This document shows positions 1 to 7,957 of a DNA stretch of 40,014 nt, piece by piece. Location of the stretch: the NCBI GenBank assembly GCA_002305045.1, contig DBPX01000002.1:1-40014 (forward strand), in the 5' to 3' direction. Positions within the stretch are counted from its first letter, which is position 1. The number at the start of each line of letters is the position of its first letter. Under the pieces are notes generated by a model. The model did not search any database, was not told the DNA's origin, and worked only from the letters and a program-made list of their open reading frames with translations. The stretch comes from Ruminococcus sp. UBA1409. GTDB taxonomy: Bacteria > Bacillota > Clostridia > Oscillospirales > Ruminococcaceae. The position numbers and the translations under genes are program-made.

Positions 1-40
1 CACTGCCAGTGTGGCGCGCTCCCAACTGCGCCAATACCCC
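1..40 (-). tRNA. tRNA-Ala (GGC), 5' part only, cut by window edge
   Basis: Read on the minus strand, positions 40 to 1 give a tRNA 5' half: acceptor strand GGGGTAT, T8-G9, a D arm GCGC-loop-GCGC, then an anticodon arm CCACA with loop CTGGCAG, so the anticodon is GGC (alanine). The last bases start the 3' side of the anticodon stem. The variable loop, T arm and acceptor 3' strand lie beyond position 1. A promoter with correct spacing sits just upstream. The partial length is the only doubt. Confidence 0.85.
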
Positions 41-49
41 ATGCACAGT

Positions 50-78
50 ATGATAGCACATCCGGCGGAAAAAATCAA
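50..78 (-). promoter_or_regulatory. promoter of the tRNA-Ala gene
   Basis: On the minus strand a -35 element TTGATT (73-78) and a -10 element TATCAT (50-55) are separated by 17 bases. The -10 is extended by an upstream TG. It ends about 10 bases before the first base of the tRNA, which fits a short-leader stable-RNA promoter. Confidence 0.6.
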
Positions 79-360
79 GAGACTTTTGAAATTTCATCTT
101 ATGCACAAAAATTTATACAAATACTCTGGCCAGGCTAGGCTAAATGCACCAAGCAGGTCCTCGCCGTAGGGGAGAGGGTGATTGCTTTTTTCATAATAGA
201 CTAAGACCGGGAGGCTGCTGGGAGGATATGCTTACAAAAAAGAAAACCCACTGCGTCGATTCGCAATGAGTAGTCTTGATTTTGCACTGAAAGAAAAGCC
301 GCCGGGCCGTAGTCTGACGCCCGGTCGAGACCTTTCCATACTTTCACACAGTCAAGCAGA
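79..360. other. gene-free stretch between rpmB and tRNA-Ala, with hairpins
   Basis: No convincing coding region was seen on either strand. Leftward hairpins are at 302-324 (CCGGGC/GCCCGG, 11-base loop) and at 246-271 (listed separately). On the plus strand a T6 run at 185-191 follows a weakly paired GC-rich segment (151-184). It might hold a small RNA, but I recognise no 6S, SRP or riboswitch signature. Confidence 0.4.
236..271 (-). terminator. intrinsic terminator, leftward, owner unknown
   Basis: Minus strand: ACTCATTGCG (271-262), loop AATCGA, CGCAGTGGGT (255-246) form a 10-bp stem with two G-U pairs, followed by TTTTCTTTTTT (246-236). This is a textbook Rho-independent terminator. It lies 108 bases beyond the rpmB terminator, so it is either a second stop for rpmB or the end of an unrecognised small RNA. 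Confidence 0.75.
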
Positions 361-381
361 AAAAGCCTTGCCAGAGGCTTA
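361..381 (-). terminator. rpmB terminator
   Basis: On the minus strand AAGCCT (381-376), a 6-base loop and AGGCTT (369-364) are followed by a run of five T. The stem begins inside the rpmB stop codon, so termination is immediate. The stem is short (6 bp). Confidence 0.6.
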
Positions 382-564
382 AGCTCTTGTTACCTTGCCG
401 GACCTCAAGCATCTTGTGCAGACATAAATGTGGCAGGGAGTACCATTCTTAAGAACCTTAACTCTTTTAACATTAGGCTTCCAGGTCCTGTTAGTTTTTC
501 TATCTGAGTGAGATACCTTAATCCCGAAAGTAACACCCTTTCCGCAAACCTCGCATTTTGCCAT
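379..564 (-). CDS. rpmB: 50S ribosomal protein L28
   Basis: A 61-residue basic protein of the L28 (bL28) family, a structural component of the large ribosomal subunit. It begins MAKCEVCGKG and keeps two cysteine pairs (CEVC near the N-terminus and CTRC near residue 50), the zinc-binding form common in Gram-positives. Length matches the family. The start is fixed by AAGGAGGTG 9 bases upstream of ATG. It is monocistronic: its own promoter lies 44 bases upstream of the start codon and a terminator overlaps its stop codon. The M50 peptidase operon is divergent. Confidence 0.97.
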   Translation of the reverse strand: MAKCEVCGKGVTFGIKVSHSDRKTNRTWKPNVKRVKVLKNGTPCHIYVCTRCLRSGKVTRA

Positions 565-607
565 CAGGTTGCACCTCCTTATCGTTTATACATAATCCAA
601 CGGATAT

Positions 608-636
608 ATGTTATCACATTTTAAGAGCTATTGCAA
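608..636 (-). promoter_or_regulatory. rpmB promoter
   Basis: Minus strand: -35 TTGCAA (636-631), 17-base spacer, -10 TAACAT (613-608), giving a transcript start near 601 and a leader of about 37 bases before the rpmB start. Confidence 0.6.
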
Positions 637-751
637 GTGGTTTTTAATAAAAAGTTATTAAATTAATCCTTTTTTATTTTGACAGCCTGCCTTATGGAGA
701 CGGATTTTTGTATAAGGAGTCTTAAATGTGATTAAATTTCTTTAAAATCAC
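637..751. other. divergent intergenic region between rpmB and the M50 operon
   Basis: This AT-rich stretch lies between the two divergent promoters. It contains a -35-like TTGACA (679-684), but no -10 stands at a proper distance. An AAGGAG at 714-719 leads into an ATG directly followed by TGA. I see no gene or RNA here. Confidence 0.4.
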
Positions 752-780
752 TTGAATTTTTCATAGAGATGATGTAATAT
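752..780 (+). promoter_or_regulatory. promoter of the M50 peptidase/scpAB operon
   Basis: TTGAAT (752-757), 17-base spacer, TAATAT (775-780). The expected start of transcription (about 787) rules out the ATG at 786 as a translation start and supports the internal start at 879. Confidence 0.65.
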
Positions 781-878
781 AAAATGTGTATTTTTGTGTC
801 GCTGTGCGGGTTTTGACCTTATTTTCTCTGGACGCTGCGGCGACCGGCTTGACTTTATTTTTTTATCGGAGCTATAAA

Positions 879-1556
879 ATGACTATTTTTTCTTACCTTA
901 ATAATATGCCCGTGTTCATTCTGATGGCGGGAATAAGGCTTTTGATTATCTTTACGATACTGCCGATTCACGAGTTTGCCCACGGTTTTGCGGCGAAAAA
1001 GCTGGGGGACAAAACCGCACTTATCGCCGGCAGGCTGACGCTCAATCCCCTTGCGCATATCGATCCCATAGGAGCGGTGCTTATATTCATCTGCGGCTTC
1101 GGATGGGCAAAGCCTGTGCCGGTAAATCCCAGGAACTTTAAAAACTACAGGCGTGACGACGCCCTTGTCGCCCTTGCGGGACCGCTTTCAAACCTCATAT
1201 GTGCGGCGGCTGGAAGGCTTGTCTACGAGATTATATACTACACGATGTCAGGCGTTGGTATGCTTTTTGCGCTTCTAGCGATAGAGCAGTTTATAATGAT
1301 AAATATAAGCCTTGCGGTGTTCAACCTTCTTCCCATCTATCCGCTGGACGGCTCGCACATACTATCCGGCATACTTCCGGCAAAGGCAAACGCCTTCATG
1401 TATAAATACCGCACCTATATATATTACGGACTGCTTTTTTGCCTTATCTTCGGTGTGCTGGATGTCCCGATATTCTGGCTCTGCGGCAAGGTAAATCAGG
1501 GAATAGGTCTTTTGTTCTTCTGGGTAGAGCCTCTTATGAGAGCTGTTTTCGGCTGA
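879..1556 (+). CDS. M50-family site-2-protease-like membrane metallopeptidase
   Basis: An integral-membrane zinc peptidase of the M50 (S2P) type, 225 residues. The zinc site HEFAH (H31, E32, H35) lies in the first hydrophobic segment. It is followed by NPLAHIDPIG and by NLLPIYPLDG, whose Asp is the expected third ligand. About five hydrophobic segments are visible. This short form without a PDZ domain is common in Clostridia just upstream of scpA. Its substrate is not known; the family cleaves membrane-embedded segments. An ATG at 786 would add 31 residues but coincides with the predicted transcription start. The ATG at 879 follows GGAG at 9-bp spacing, so I prefer it. One base separates the stop from scpA. 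Confidence 0.88.
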   Translation: MTIFSYLNNMPVFILMAGIRLLIIFTILPIHEFAHGFAAKKLGDKTALIAGRLTLNPLAHIDPIGAVLIFICGFGWAKPVPVNPRNFKNYRRDDALVALAGPLSNLICAAAGRLVYEIIYYTMSGVGMLFALLAIEQFIMINISLAVFNLLPIYPLDGSHILSGILPAKANAFMYKYRTYIYYGLLFCLIFGVLDVPIFWLCGKVNQGIGLLFFWVEPLMRAVFG

Positions 1557-1557
1557 T

Positions 1558-2277
1558 ATGTCGGCTCTTAGCTACAAGCTTGACTCCTTTGAAGGACCCT
1601 TGGACCTCCTTTTGCACCTTATCACAAAGCACAAGCTCAACATCAAGGACATCCAGATAGGGCTTCTTTTGGAGCAGTATTTAAGGTATATCGACGGTAT
1701 CGAGGAGGCCGACCTTGAGTATGCCGGCGAGTTTTTGGAGATGGCGGCTAGGCTGATTCTCATTAAGACCCTGTCGCTTCTGCCTGTTCACGAGGAGGCT
1801 GCCGTCATGAAGCGGGAGCTTGAGGGCAGGCTTGTCGAGTATTCTATCTGCAAGGAGCTGTCAAAAAGGCTTCGTTCCTCATATATAGGGGACAGCGTGT
1901 TTGTCAGGGAGCCTATGAAGCTTAAAAGACCTAAGACCTTTTCCGGCAGCGTAAGCCCGGACAGGCTCTATGAAGCCTATATGCTGCTCCGTGAGAAAAA
2001 AAGCAGGCAGACCCCTGTCAGGGCAGAGGTCTTTAAGCCGATAGTCTCTAAAAGGGTCGTGCCGGTGTTTACCGGGATTTTAAAGGTGCTGAGGGCTGTT
2101 TACCGTGGCGGCAGCTGTGGCGTCTCGGAGCTTCTTGACGGTCTTGAGGGCAGGTCGGAGAAAATAGCGGTATTTCTGGCTGTTTTAGAGCTTACAAGGT
2201 CGGGCAGAGTCGCCCTTAGCGAGGACAACAGCCAAATAATGTATATGGGAGAAAGAAGGCATAATGCAGCTAAATGA
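1558..2277 (+). CDS. scpA: segregation and condensation protein A
   Basis: The kleisin subunit of the SMC-ScpA-ScpB condensin that compacts and segregates the chromosome at the origin. The N-terminus (SYKLDSFEGPLDLLLHLI) is the strongly conserved SMC-neck-binding segment. Length (239 residues) is normal, and the C-terminal winged-helix part ends in a family-like LELTRSGRVAL segment. It starts one base after the peptidase stop. Its 3' end overlaps scpB by 14 bases, so the two are translationally coupled. Confidence 0.96.
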   Translation: MSALSYKLDSFEGPLDLLLHLITKHKLNIKDIQIGLLLEQYLRYIDGIEEADLEYAGEFLEMAARLILIKTLSLLPVHEEAAVMKRELEGRLVEYSICKELSKRLRSSYIGDSVFVREPMKLKRPKTFSGSVSPDRLYEAYMLLREKKSRQTPVRAEVFKPIVSKRVVPVFTGILKVLRAVYRGGSCGVSELLDGLEGRSEKIAVFLAVLELTRSGRVALSEDNSQIMYMGERRHNAAK

Positions 2278-2806
2278 GATAGTGTCCGCTCTGGAGGCGG
2301 TTTTGTTTGCCTGCGGCGAGCCGGTGGACTCCTCAATCCTAGCCGAGTCCTTAGCAGTCGGTCAGGAGGATATAAAAAGGCTCGCAGCCTCGCTTAACGC
2401 AAGATATTCGGACTGCGGCTCCTCGCTTAGAGTTATAAGGCTTGACGACAGCTATCAGCTTATAGTCGTCGAGGAGTGGTCTGACTATATCCGCTCGACT
2501 TTTGACAGGATGGATAAAAAAAGAAACCAGGGACTGTCTCCGGCGGCGGTCGAGGTGCTGACGGTGATAGCCTACAATCAGCCTGTTACAAGGAGCTTTA
2601 TAGACGATGTAAGAGGTGTAGACAGCGGCAGAGTTGTCAATACTCTTTTAGAGAAGGAGCTAATTGAGGAGGCTGGACGGCTCGACATTCCCGGCAGGCC
2701 TGTTTTGTTCAGAACGACAAAAAGCTTTTTAAGGTGCTTCGGGCTTAGCTCTCTTGAGGCTCTGCCTCCCGTTCCTGAGGACGGGGAGCAGCTATCCCTT
2801 GACTAA
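2264..2806 (+). CDS. scpB: segregation and condensation protein B
   Basis: The partner of ScpA in the SMC complex, a double winged-helix protein of 180 residues. Recognisable family segments are LEAVLFACGEPV at the N-terminus, LSPAAVEVLTVIAYNQPVTR in the middle and LLEKELIEEAGRLDIPGRPV towards the C-terminus. The ATG lies within the end of scpA after GAAGG. The downstream DUF2953 frame is the same reading frame, separated only by the TAA at 2804-2806. Confidence 0.96.
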   Translation: MQLNEIVSALEAVLFACGEPVDSSILAESLAVGQEDIKRLAASLNARYSDCGSSLRVIRLDDSYQLIVVEEWSDYIRSTFDRMDKKRNQGLSPAAVEVLTVIAYNQPVTRSFIDDVRGVDSGRVVNTLLEKELIEEAGRLDIPGRPVLFRTTKSFLRCFGLSSLEALPPVPEDGEQLSLD

Positions 2807-2884
2807 CGGCGCCCGGCGGCAAAAGGAAGGAGGACGGAAGCTACGGTAGGATATATCTTTTTATTTACGGTTTTTGGAATCATT

Positions 2885-3721
2885 TTGCTGATAGTTGCCC
2901 TCCTCCATATATCCGTCCGGGTCTATTTTAGCGCCGGCAGGCCGGGGCTTAGAGTCAGGGTAAAATACCTCTGGCTGACCCTTTACAGCTACAGTCTTGA
3001 CGGCTGGAAAAAGCCCTCCGATTCCGATACGAAAAAGAATGGCGAGCCTCCCGGAGATAACGACTCCCCCTTTACCGTCACCGAGCTTTACGACAGCTCT
3101 AAAGACGATTCTGCGGAGCCGTCAGCTAATGACAGCGGGGATGAAGCATCCCACGAGCCGTCAGAAAAAAAGGCTCCAGACGGGGATTCAGACGAGGATT
3201 CAGGTATAAGTCCATCGGATGATGCCAAGGCTAGTGATGACGGCGATAATAGCGGCAAGGAAAAAAAAAGAAAAAAGTCTCTTAGCGAGATATTAGAATT
3301 AATCAAGCTCTATCTTCCCACGGCAAAGAAGGCTCTTAAAAGGCTTAGAAGGCTGATAAGGATAAGGGAGCTTGACGCTAGGCTAAGCGTCTCGGGGAGC
3401 GACCCGCACAAGGCGGGGCTTGCCTTTGCAAGGGTGAATCAGCTTTTTTATCCAGCACTGGGATGGCTCTGCGCCGCCTTTTCCGTCACGGTGAAAAGGA
3501 CAGAGATAACCTGCGACTATTATGGAGGCAGGCTTGACGGCGAGGCGTCCTTTACGGTGCTTTTAAGACCCTCCTATGCCGTGCATATTTGCTTTTGCGC
3601 CCTATGCGGAATTTTGTGGGCGGGACTTAAAAACCGTTTCAAGAAAAAAGCCAACGGCGACAATATAAAAAACAATAAAAAGGATGGTAGAGAAAATGAG
3701 CGAGAGACAAAGCAATCTTGA
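2885..3721 (+). CDS. DUF2953 domain protein, start codon uncertain
   Basis: A membrane-anchored protein of unknown function, placed as usual between scpB and ytfJ in Clostridia. After a hydrophobic N-terminus and the segment HISVRVYF come an acidic, Ser/Asp/Lys-rich linker (about residues 40-125) and a DUF2953-like C-terminal part (LDARLSVSGSDPHKAGLAFARVNQLF). The coordinates use a TTG start that has no good ribosome binding site. The frame stays open upstream, and a strong AGGAGG (2828-2833) stands 9 bases before an ACG at 2843. From there it would read a full membrane helix (GYIFLFTVFGIILLIVALL). The true start is therefore probably near 2843, using a non-ATG codon or hiding a base error. 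It overlaps ytfJ. Confidence 0.75.
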   Translation: MLIVALLHISVRVYFSAGRPGLRVRVKYLWLTLYSYSLDGWKKPSDSDTKKNGEPPGDNDSPFTVTELYDSSKDDSAEPSANDSGDEASHEPSEKKAPDGDSDEDSGISPSDDAKASDDGDNSGKEKKRKKSLSEILELIKLYLPTAKKALKRLRRLIRIRELDARLSVSGSDPHKAGLAFARVNQLFYPALGWLCAAFSVTVKRTEITCDYYGGRLDGEASFTVLLRPSYAVHICFCALCGILWAGLKNRFKKKANGDNIKNNKKDGRENERETKQS

Positions 3722-4097
3722 GGGACTGGTAAGGTCCGCAATCGAAAAAATCAAGGAGGTCGTCGATGTTCAGACGGTTGTTGGAAATCCTATCACCGCT
3801 CCTAACGGCACGGTGATAATCCCCGTTTCCAAGATATCGGTCGGCTTCGGCTCGGGAGGCTCTGACATCCCCGCAAAGGACAGGGAGCTGTTCGGCGGAG
3901 GAATGGGCGGAGGAGTTTCCATCCAGCCGCTTGCATTTATAGTCATAGCGGCGGACGGCGGCGTCAAGCTGCTTCAGATGACAATCAATGCCTCCAAGGA
4001 AAACGCAGCTCTGGCAATTTTACCTGATATTGTCGATAAAATTTCCGCTATGGTTTCAAAAAGCAAGGAAGAGTCCCCCAAGGAAGAAATAGACTGA
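3696..4097 (+). CDS. ytfJ: GerW/YtfJ family sporulation protein
   Basis: A 133-residue member of the GerW (YtfJ) family, which in Bacillus is made in the forespore and affects germination. Family features: an N-terminal amphipathic helix (LEGLVRSAIEKIKEVVDVQ), the segment TVVGNPITAPNGTVIIPVSK, a glycine-rich GFGSGGSD and the loop GGGMGGGVSIQPLAF. An in-frame ATG at 3684 also exists. The ATG at 3696 has AAGGATGG at good spacing and gives the usual family N-terminus. It overlaps the DUF2953 gene by 26 bases. Confidence 0.9.
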   Translation: MSERQSNLEGLVRSAIEKIKEVVDVQTVVGNPITAPNGTVIIPVSKISVGFGSGGSDIPAKDRELFGGGMGGGVSIQPLAFIVIAADGGVKLLQMTINASKENAALAILPDIVDKISAMVSKSKEESPKEEID

Positions 4098-4165
4098 TTC
4101 TGGGCTGAATTATCCCTCGGTAAATTCATAAAATAGCTTCAAACAGATTGTTTGGAGGGACCTTT

Positions 4166-5269
4166 ATGGAAAATGTATGCAGGTATATTTGCTGCCTTAT
4201 CTGCCTGATATGGGTGGCTGCCTGCATTTGTATAAATGCAAAGGCTATAGAGCCTGAGCCGACGGCTAAGGCGTGTATTCTTATGGATGCCGACACCGGG
4301 AGGATTCTTTACGAAAAAAACTCTGAGGTCAGGCTTCAGATGGCAAGCACCACCAAAATCATGACCTCGCTTCTGACCGCCGAGTCAGGAGAGCTTGATG
4401 AGTATTTCACTGTAGACCCCGACGCTATAAGGGTGGAAGGCTCCTCGATGGGACTTACCGAGGGCGTGAAGGTCACAAGGAGGATGCTCATCTACGGCAT
4501 GCTTCTTCCCAGCGGAAACGACGCTGCAAACGCAGCGGCAGTGAGCGTCAGCGGGGATATCGAGAGCTTTGTCGAGCTTATGAACAAAAGAGCGGCCGAA
4601 ATGGGACTTACGAGTACCCACTTTGTCACTCCGTCAGGGCTTGACGACTACACCGACGAGCATTACTCCACGGCTAAGGACATGGCTCTGCTTACGGCGC
4701 AAGCATTAAAAAATCCCGACCTCAGCGCCGCCGCAGCTACACGCTCCATCTGCCTAAAATACGGAGACGGAAGCGACTGCTGGCTTAAAAACTCAAACCG
4801 TCTGCTTGAGTCCTGCGAGGGCGTCATAGGCGTTAAGACCGGCTTTACCGATAAGGCGGGAAGATGCCTTGTCTCCGCCTGCAGAAGAAACGGAGTCACG
4901 CTCATATGCGTTACGCTGAACGACCCCAACGACTGGTACGACCATTCTCGTCTGTATGATTACGCCTTTGGCTGCTATAAGACTGTTTGCTTCGAGGGCA
5001 TATCGGTGAGGATGCCGGTAGCCGGAGACCTTTACGATTCAGAAACTGGCAAAAGCCTCGACTTTGTGAATGTTAGCGGCGGCGGAGCAAGCATTACCCT
5101 TCCCGCCGAGGACGCAGGACGGGTAAAAAGCACCGTGCTTCTAAAAAGATTTGTATATATGCCCTATGCCGAGGATTTTAACTATCCCGTCGGGTATATT
5201 TTGTACACCCTAGACGGCGAGCTTCTGGAAAGCTCGGGAATCTATCCCGACTTCAGGGCGGCTGAGTAA
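4166..5269 (+). CDS. dacF: D-alanyl-D-alanine carboxypeptidase (DacF/PBP5 type)
   Basis: A low-molecular-weight penicillin-binding protein that trims the terminal D-Ala from peptidoglycan pentapeptides outside the cell. The 367-residue protein has a signal peptide (hydrophobic core 8-23, likely cleavage after AKA at 27) and the serine acyl-enzyme motifs STTK (S61-K64), SGN (116-118) and KTG (224-226). A C-terminal PBP5_C-like region follows. The start is set by GGAGGG 7 bases before the ATG at 4166; an in-frame ATG at 4148 lies before that site. DacF-type enzymes are often linked to sporulation, consistent with the adjacent ytfJ, but this paralogue assignment is inference. Confidence 0.92.
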   Translation: MENVCRYICCLICLIWVAACICINAKAIEPEPTAKACILMDADTGRILYEKNSEVRLQMASTTKIMTSLLTAESGELDEYFTVDPDAIRVEGSSMGLTEGVKVTRRMLIYGMLLPSGNDAANAAAVSVSGDIESFVELMNKRAAEMGLTSTHFVTPSGLDDYTDEHYSTAKDMALLTAQALKNPDLSAAAATRSICLKYGDGSDCWLKNSNRLLESCEGVIGVKTGFTDKAGRCLVSACRRNGVTLICVTLNDPNDWYDHSRLYDYAFGCYKTVCFEGISVRMPVAGDLYDSETGKSLDFVNVSGGGASITLPAEDAGRVKSTVLLKRFVYMPYAEDFNYPVGYILYTLDGELLESSGIYPDFRAAE

Positions 5270-5314
5270 GAAAAAGCATTACGAACAGGACAATTTATAT
5301 AAAGGACAGAATTT

Positions 5315-6055
5315 ATGGAAGAGAGAATACAAAAGATAATCTCCGCCTCCGGCTACACATCAAGACGGAAGGCGGAGGAGCTTATATCTGCGGGCAGAGT
5401 CAGGGTAAACGGACGGCCATGCCATGTGGGGGACAGGGCTGACCCCGCAAAAGACATAATAACCGTAGACGGCGAGAGGCTGGAGACAGGCTCTGGCAGG
5501 GAGCATATTTATCTTATGCTCAACAAGCCAAGAGGCTATGTCACCACAATGAGCGACGAGCTTGGAAGAAAGTGCGTAACCGACCTTCTTGAGGGAGTGA
5601 AAAAAAGGGTCTATCCCATAGGCAGGCTGGACAGAAACTCCGAGGGGCTTTTGCTTTTCACAAACGACGGCGAGCTTGCCAACTCCATAATGCATCCTGG
5701 CTGCCACATTCAAAAGACCTACAGGGTGACGGTCCGTCCCGACATTACCGAGGAGCAGCTAATCGCCATGCAGAGCGGAGTCACGCTTGACGACGGCAAA
5801 AAGACGCTTCCAGCCTCTGCAACGGTTTTATCCAAGGAGCCGGGCAGGGTGGTTTTGCAGCTTACCATCAGGGAGGGCAGAAACCGTCAGATAAGAAGGA
5901 TGTGCGAGGCTCTGGGGCTTGAGGTCGCAAGGCTTAAAAGGACCTCCGTGGGACCTGTGAAGCTGGGAATGTTAAAGCCCGGCGAGTTCAGGGAGCTTAC
6001 CGCAAGCGAGCTTTCGTCGCTGAGAGCCGCCATCTCAAAGGGAAAGGGTGCGTAG
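5315..6055 (+). CDS. rluB: 23S rRNA pseudouridine synthase, RluB family
   Basis: An RsuA/RluB-type pseudouridine synthase that isomerises a uridine in large-subunit rRNA. An N-terminal S4 RNA-binding domain (1-60; RIQKIISASGYTSRRKAEEL) precedes the catalytic domain with GRLDRNSEGLLLFTNDG, whose D106 is the catalytic aspartate. The conserved REGRNRQIRRMCEALG follows. 246 residues is normal. The start ATG has AAAGGA upstream. It sits in the conserved cluster after scpAB/dacF. Confidence 0.95.
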   Translation: MEERIQKIISASGYTSRRKAEELISAGRVRVNGRPCHVGDRADPAKDIITVDGERLETGSGREHIYLMLNKPRGYVTTMSDELGRKCVTDLLEGVKKRVYPIGRLDRNSEGLLLFTNDGELANSIMHPGCHIQKTYRVTVRPDITEEQLIAMQSGVTLDDGKKTLPASATVLSKEPGRVVLQLTIREGRNRQIRRMCEALGLEVARLKRTSVGPVKLGMLKPGEFRELTASELSSLRAAISKGKGA

Positions 6056-6057
6056 GT

Positions 6058-6441
6058 ATGCTTGAGATTTTAAAGCAGCCGGACAGGAGCGCATATCTTG
6101 ACATAATAAAGGGTCTTGGAATTGATGAGGAAAGCGCCCAGATTTCGGAGTCTATAGACGACGGCAGGGTGACGGGCTACTCTGTCTACTGCTTTGAGCG
6201 GGGGAGTATTGTAGTTTATACCGTTTCGCCGGCTGACGACCTCCTTCTTGCCGACGGCATACTAAGAAGCGTTTTGTTTTTGGCGGTGCTGAGGGGAGTA
6301 GAGAGCGCAAGGCTTTACGGTGACGCCGAATCAGCCGCCATAAGACTGGGATACGCCCTGAATGACGGTCTGCTTGAGCCTATTTCCGGGCTTTTTGGAG
6401 GCTGTGAGGGCTGCGGGCATAATAAGCACAGGGAGGATTAA
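6058..6441 (+). CDS. small conserved-looking protein, GNAT-like fold possible
   Basis: A 127-residue protein I cannot assign. It starts two bases after the rluB stop with GGGAAAGGG upstream, and ends one base before the pncB start. The middle (ADGILRSVLFLAVLRGVESARLYGD) and the final part (AAIRLGYALNDGLLEPISGLFGGCEGCG) resemble the C-terminal half of a GNAT acetyltransferase, but no clear acetyl-CoA-binding loop is visible. Two cysteines close to the C-terminus (CEGC) and a basic tail stand out. Tight packing between rluB and pncB shows it is expressed with them. Confidence 0.7.
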   Translation: MLEILKQPDRSAYLDIIKGLGIDEESAQISESIDDGRVTGYSVYCFERGSIVVYTVSPADDLLLADGILRSVLFLAVLRGVESARLYGDAESAAIRLGYALNDGLLEPISGLFGGCEGCGHNKHRED

Positions 6442-6442
6442 T

Positions 6443-7957
6443 ATGCTTGATGATATTCTTGACGAGCTTTACTACTGCGATGAGTCGGATACCGACGGAA
6501 TAATAAGCCTAAAGCACGCTAACCTGAGTATGCTCTGCGACTTCTACGAGCTTACAATGGGGAGCGGCTACTTTGAAAACGGCCTTAAGGACAAGATTTG
6601 CTATTTTGACCTCTTTTACAGGAACCCGCCGGACAACGGAGGCTTTGTGATAGCCTGCGGGCTTGAGTCGGTCGTCGACTACATACTCAACCTCAGGTTT
6701 GACGACGATGATATAAGCTATCTGAGGGGAAAGAGGCTTTTCTCCGAGGAGTTTTTGGATTACCTCAGAGATTTTCACTTCACCGGGGATATCTGGGCTG
6801 TGCCGGAGGGAACGGTGGTTTTCCCCAATGTCCCGATTCTGACGGTCAAGGCGCCTGCAATAGAGGCTCAGCTTATAGAGACCTATCTTCTTTTAGCCAT
6901 AAACCACCAGTCGCTGATTGCAACCAAGACGAGCCGTATTGTCAGGGCGGCAGGAGGCAGAGCCGTTTCGGAATTCGGCGCAAGAAGGGCGCACGGAGTC
7001 TCGGCAGCGGTTTTAGGGGCAAGGGCGGCGTATATTGCCGGGGCGAGCGGAAGCTCCTGCACTCTAAGCGACCAGCTCTTCGGAGTTCCGGCCTCGGGGA
7101 CGATGGCTCACTCCTGGGTGCAGCTTTTCCCGAGCGAGCTTGATGCGTTCAGGTGCTACTGCAAAACCTTCCCGGACGGCGTAACCCTGCTGGTTGACAC
7201 CTATAATGTGCTAAAGAGCGGAGTCCCCAATGCGATAAGGGCATTCGACGAGGTGCTAAAGCCCTGCGGGAAGCGTCCCTTTGCGATAAGGCTTGACTCC
7301 GGGGATATCGCCTATCTTTCGAAAAAGGCAAGAAAAATGCTCGACGACGCCGGCTACACCGACTGCCGGATAATCGCCTCCAACTCCCTTGACGAGTACC
7401 TTATCAAGGATATGCTTATGCAGGGAGCAAGGGTCGACCTGTTCGGAGTGGGGGAGAGGCTCATAACCTCAAAGTCCTCCGCCGTTTTAGACGGTGTTTA
7501 CAAGCTTGTCGCCGTTGAGGAGAACGGCAGAGCAGTCCCCAGGATAAAGCTCTCGGAAAATGTCCAGAAGATTACGAATCCTCATTTTAAGAGAGTCTAC
7601 AGGCTTTATGACAACAAATCGGGAAAGGCTGTTGCGGACTATCTCTGCCTCCGTGAGGAAAGGGTTGACAGCTCCAAGCCACTGGAGATATTCGACCCCT
7701 CCTTCACATGGAAAAGGCAGACTCTTACGGACTACACTGCAAAGGAGATGCTCCTTCCTGTGTTCATAGGCGGACGCCTTGTGACAAGTCTTCCCGAGCT
7801 TGAGGATATAAGAAAGCACTGCCAGAGGGAGCTTTCGACGATGTGGGACTCTGTTCTAAGGTTTGAAAACCCGCACGAGCACTATGTCGACCTGTCAAAG
7901 CGGCTCTGGGATATCAAGCAGGAGCTTCTTTTGAGGCATTCTGAAGGCGGGCTATGA
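6443..7957 (+). CDS. pncB: nicotinate phosphoribosyltransferase
   Basis: The first enzyme of the Preiss-Handler NAD salvage pathway: nicotinate + PRPP (+ATP) to nicotinate mononucleotide. 504 residues. Family segments: LCDFYELTMGSGYF at the N-terminus, the substrate-loop region SEFGARRAHG, the GSSCTLSDQLFGVPASGTMAHSW stretch (in parts), AIRLDSGD and GVGERLITS. The ATG at 6443 lies after GGGAGGAT. An earlier in-frame ATG (6362) lies within the preceding gene and lacks this site. Its stop overlaps the start of a membrane protein by 4 bases (ATGA), implying coupling. Confidence 0.95.
   Translation: MLDDILDELYYCDESDTDGIISLKHANLSMLCDFYELTMGSGYFENGLKDKICYFDLFYRNPPDNGGFVIACGLESVVDYILNLRFDDDDISYLRGKRLFSEEFLDYLRDFHFTGDIWAVPEGTVVFPNVPILTVKAPAIEAQLIETYLLLAINHQSLIATKTSRIVRAAGGRAVSEFGARRAHGVSAAVLGARAAYIAGASGSSCTLSDQLFGVPASGTMAHSWVQLFPSELDAFRCYCKTFPDGVTLLVDTYNVLKSGVPNAIRAFDEVLKPCGKRPFAIRLDSGDIAYLSKKARKMLDDAGYTDCRIIASNSLDEYLIKDMLMQGARVDLFGVGERLITSKSSAVLDGVYKLVAVEENGRAVPRIKLSENVQKITNPHFKRVYRLYDNKSGKAVADYLCLREERVDSSKPLEIFDPSFTWKRQTLTDYTAKEMLLPVFIGGRLVTSLPELEDIRKHCQRELSTMWDSVLRFENPHEHYVDLSKRLWDIKQELLLRHSEGGL

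Noticed and set aside
79..360. 6S RNA or SRP RNA between tRNA-Ala and rpmB
   Set aside because: No SRP core motif and no clear long closing stem with central bubble was visible on either strand.
786..878. A 31-residue N-terminal extension of the M50 peptidase
   Set aside because: The promoter's expected transcription start is at about 787, so the ATG at 786 could not be translated, and it lacks a ribosome binding site.
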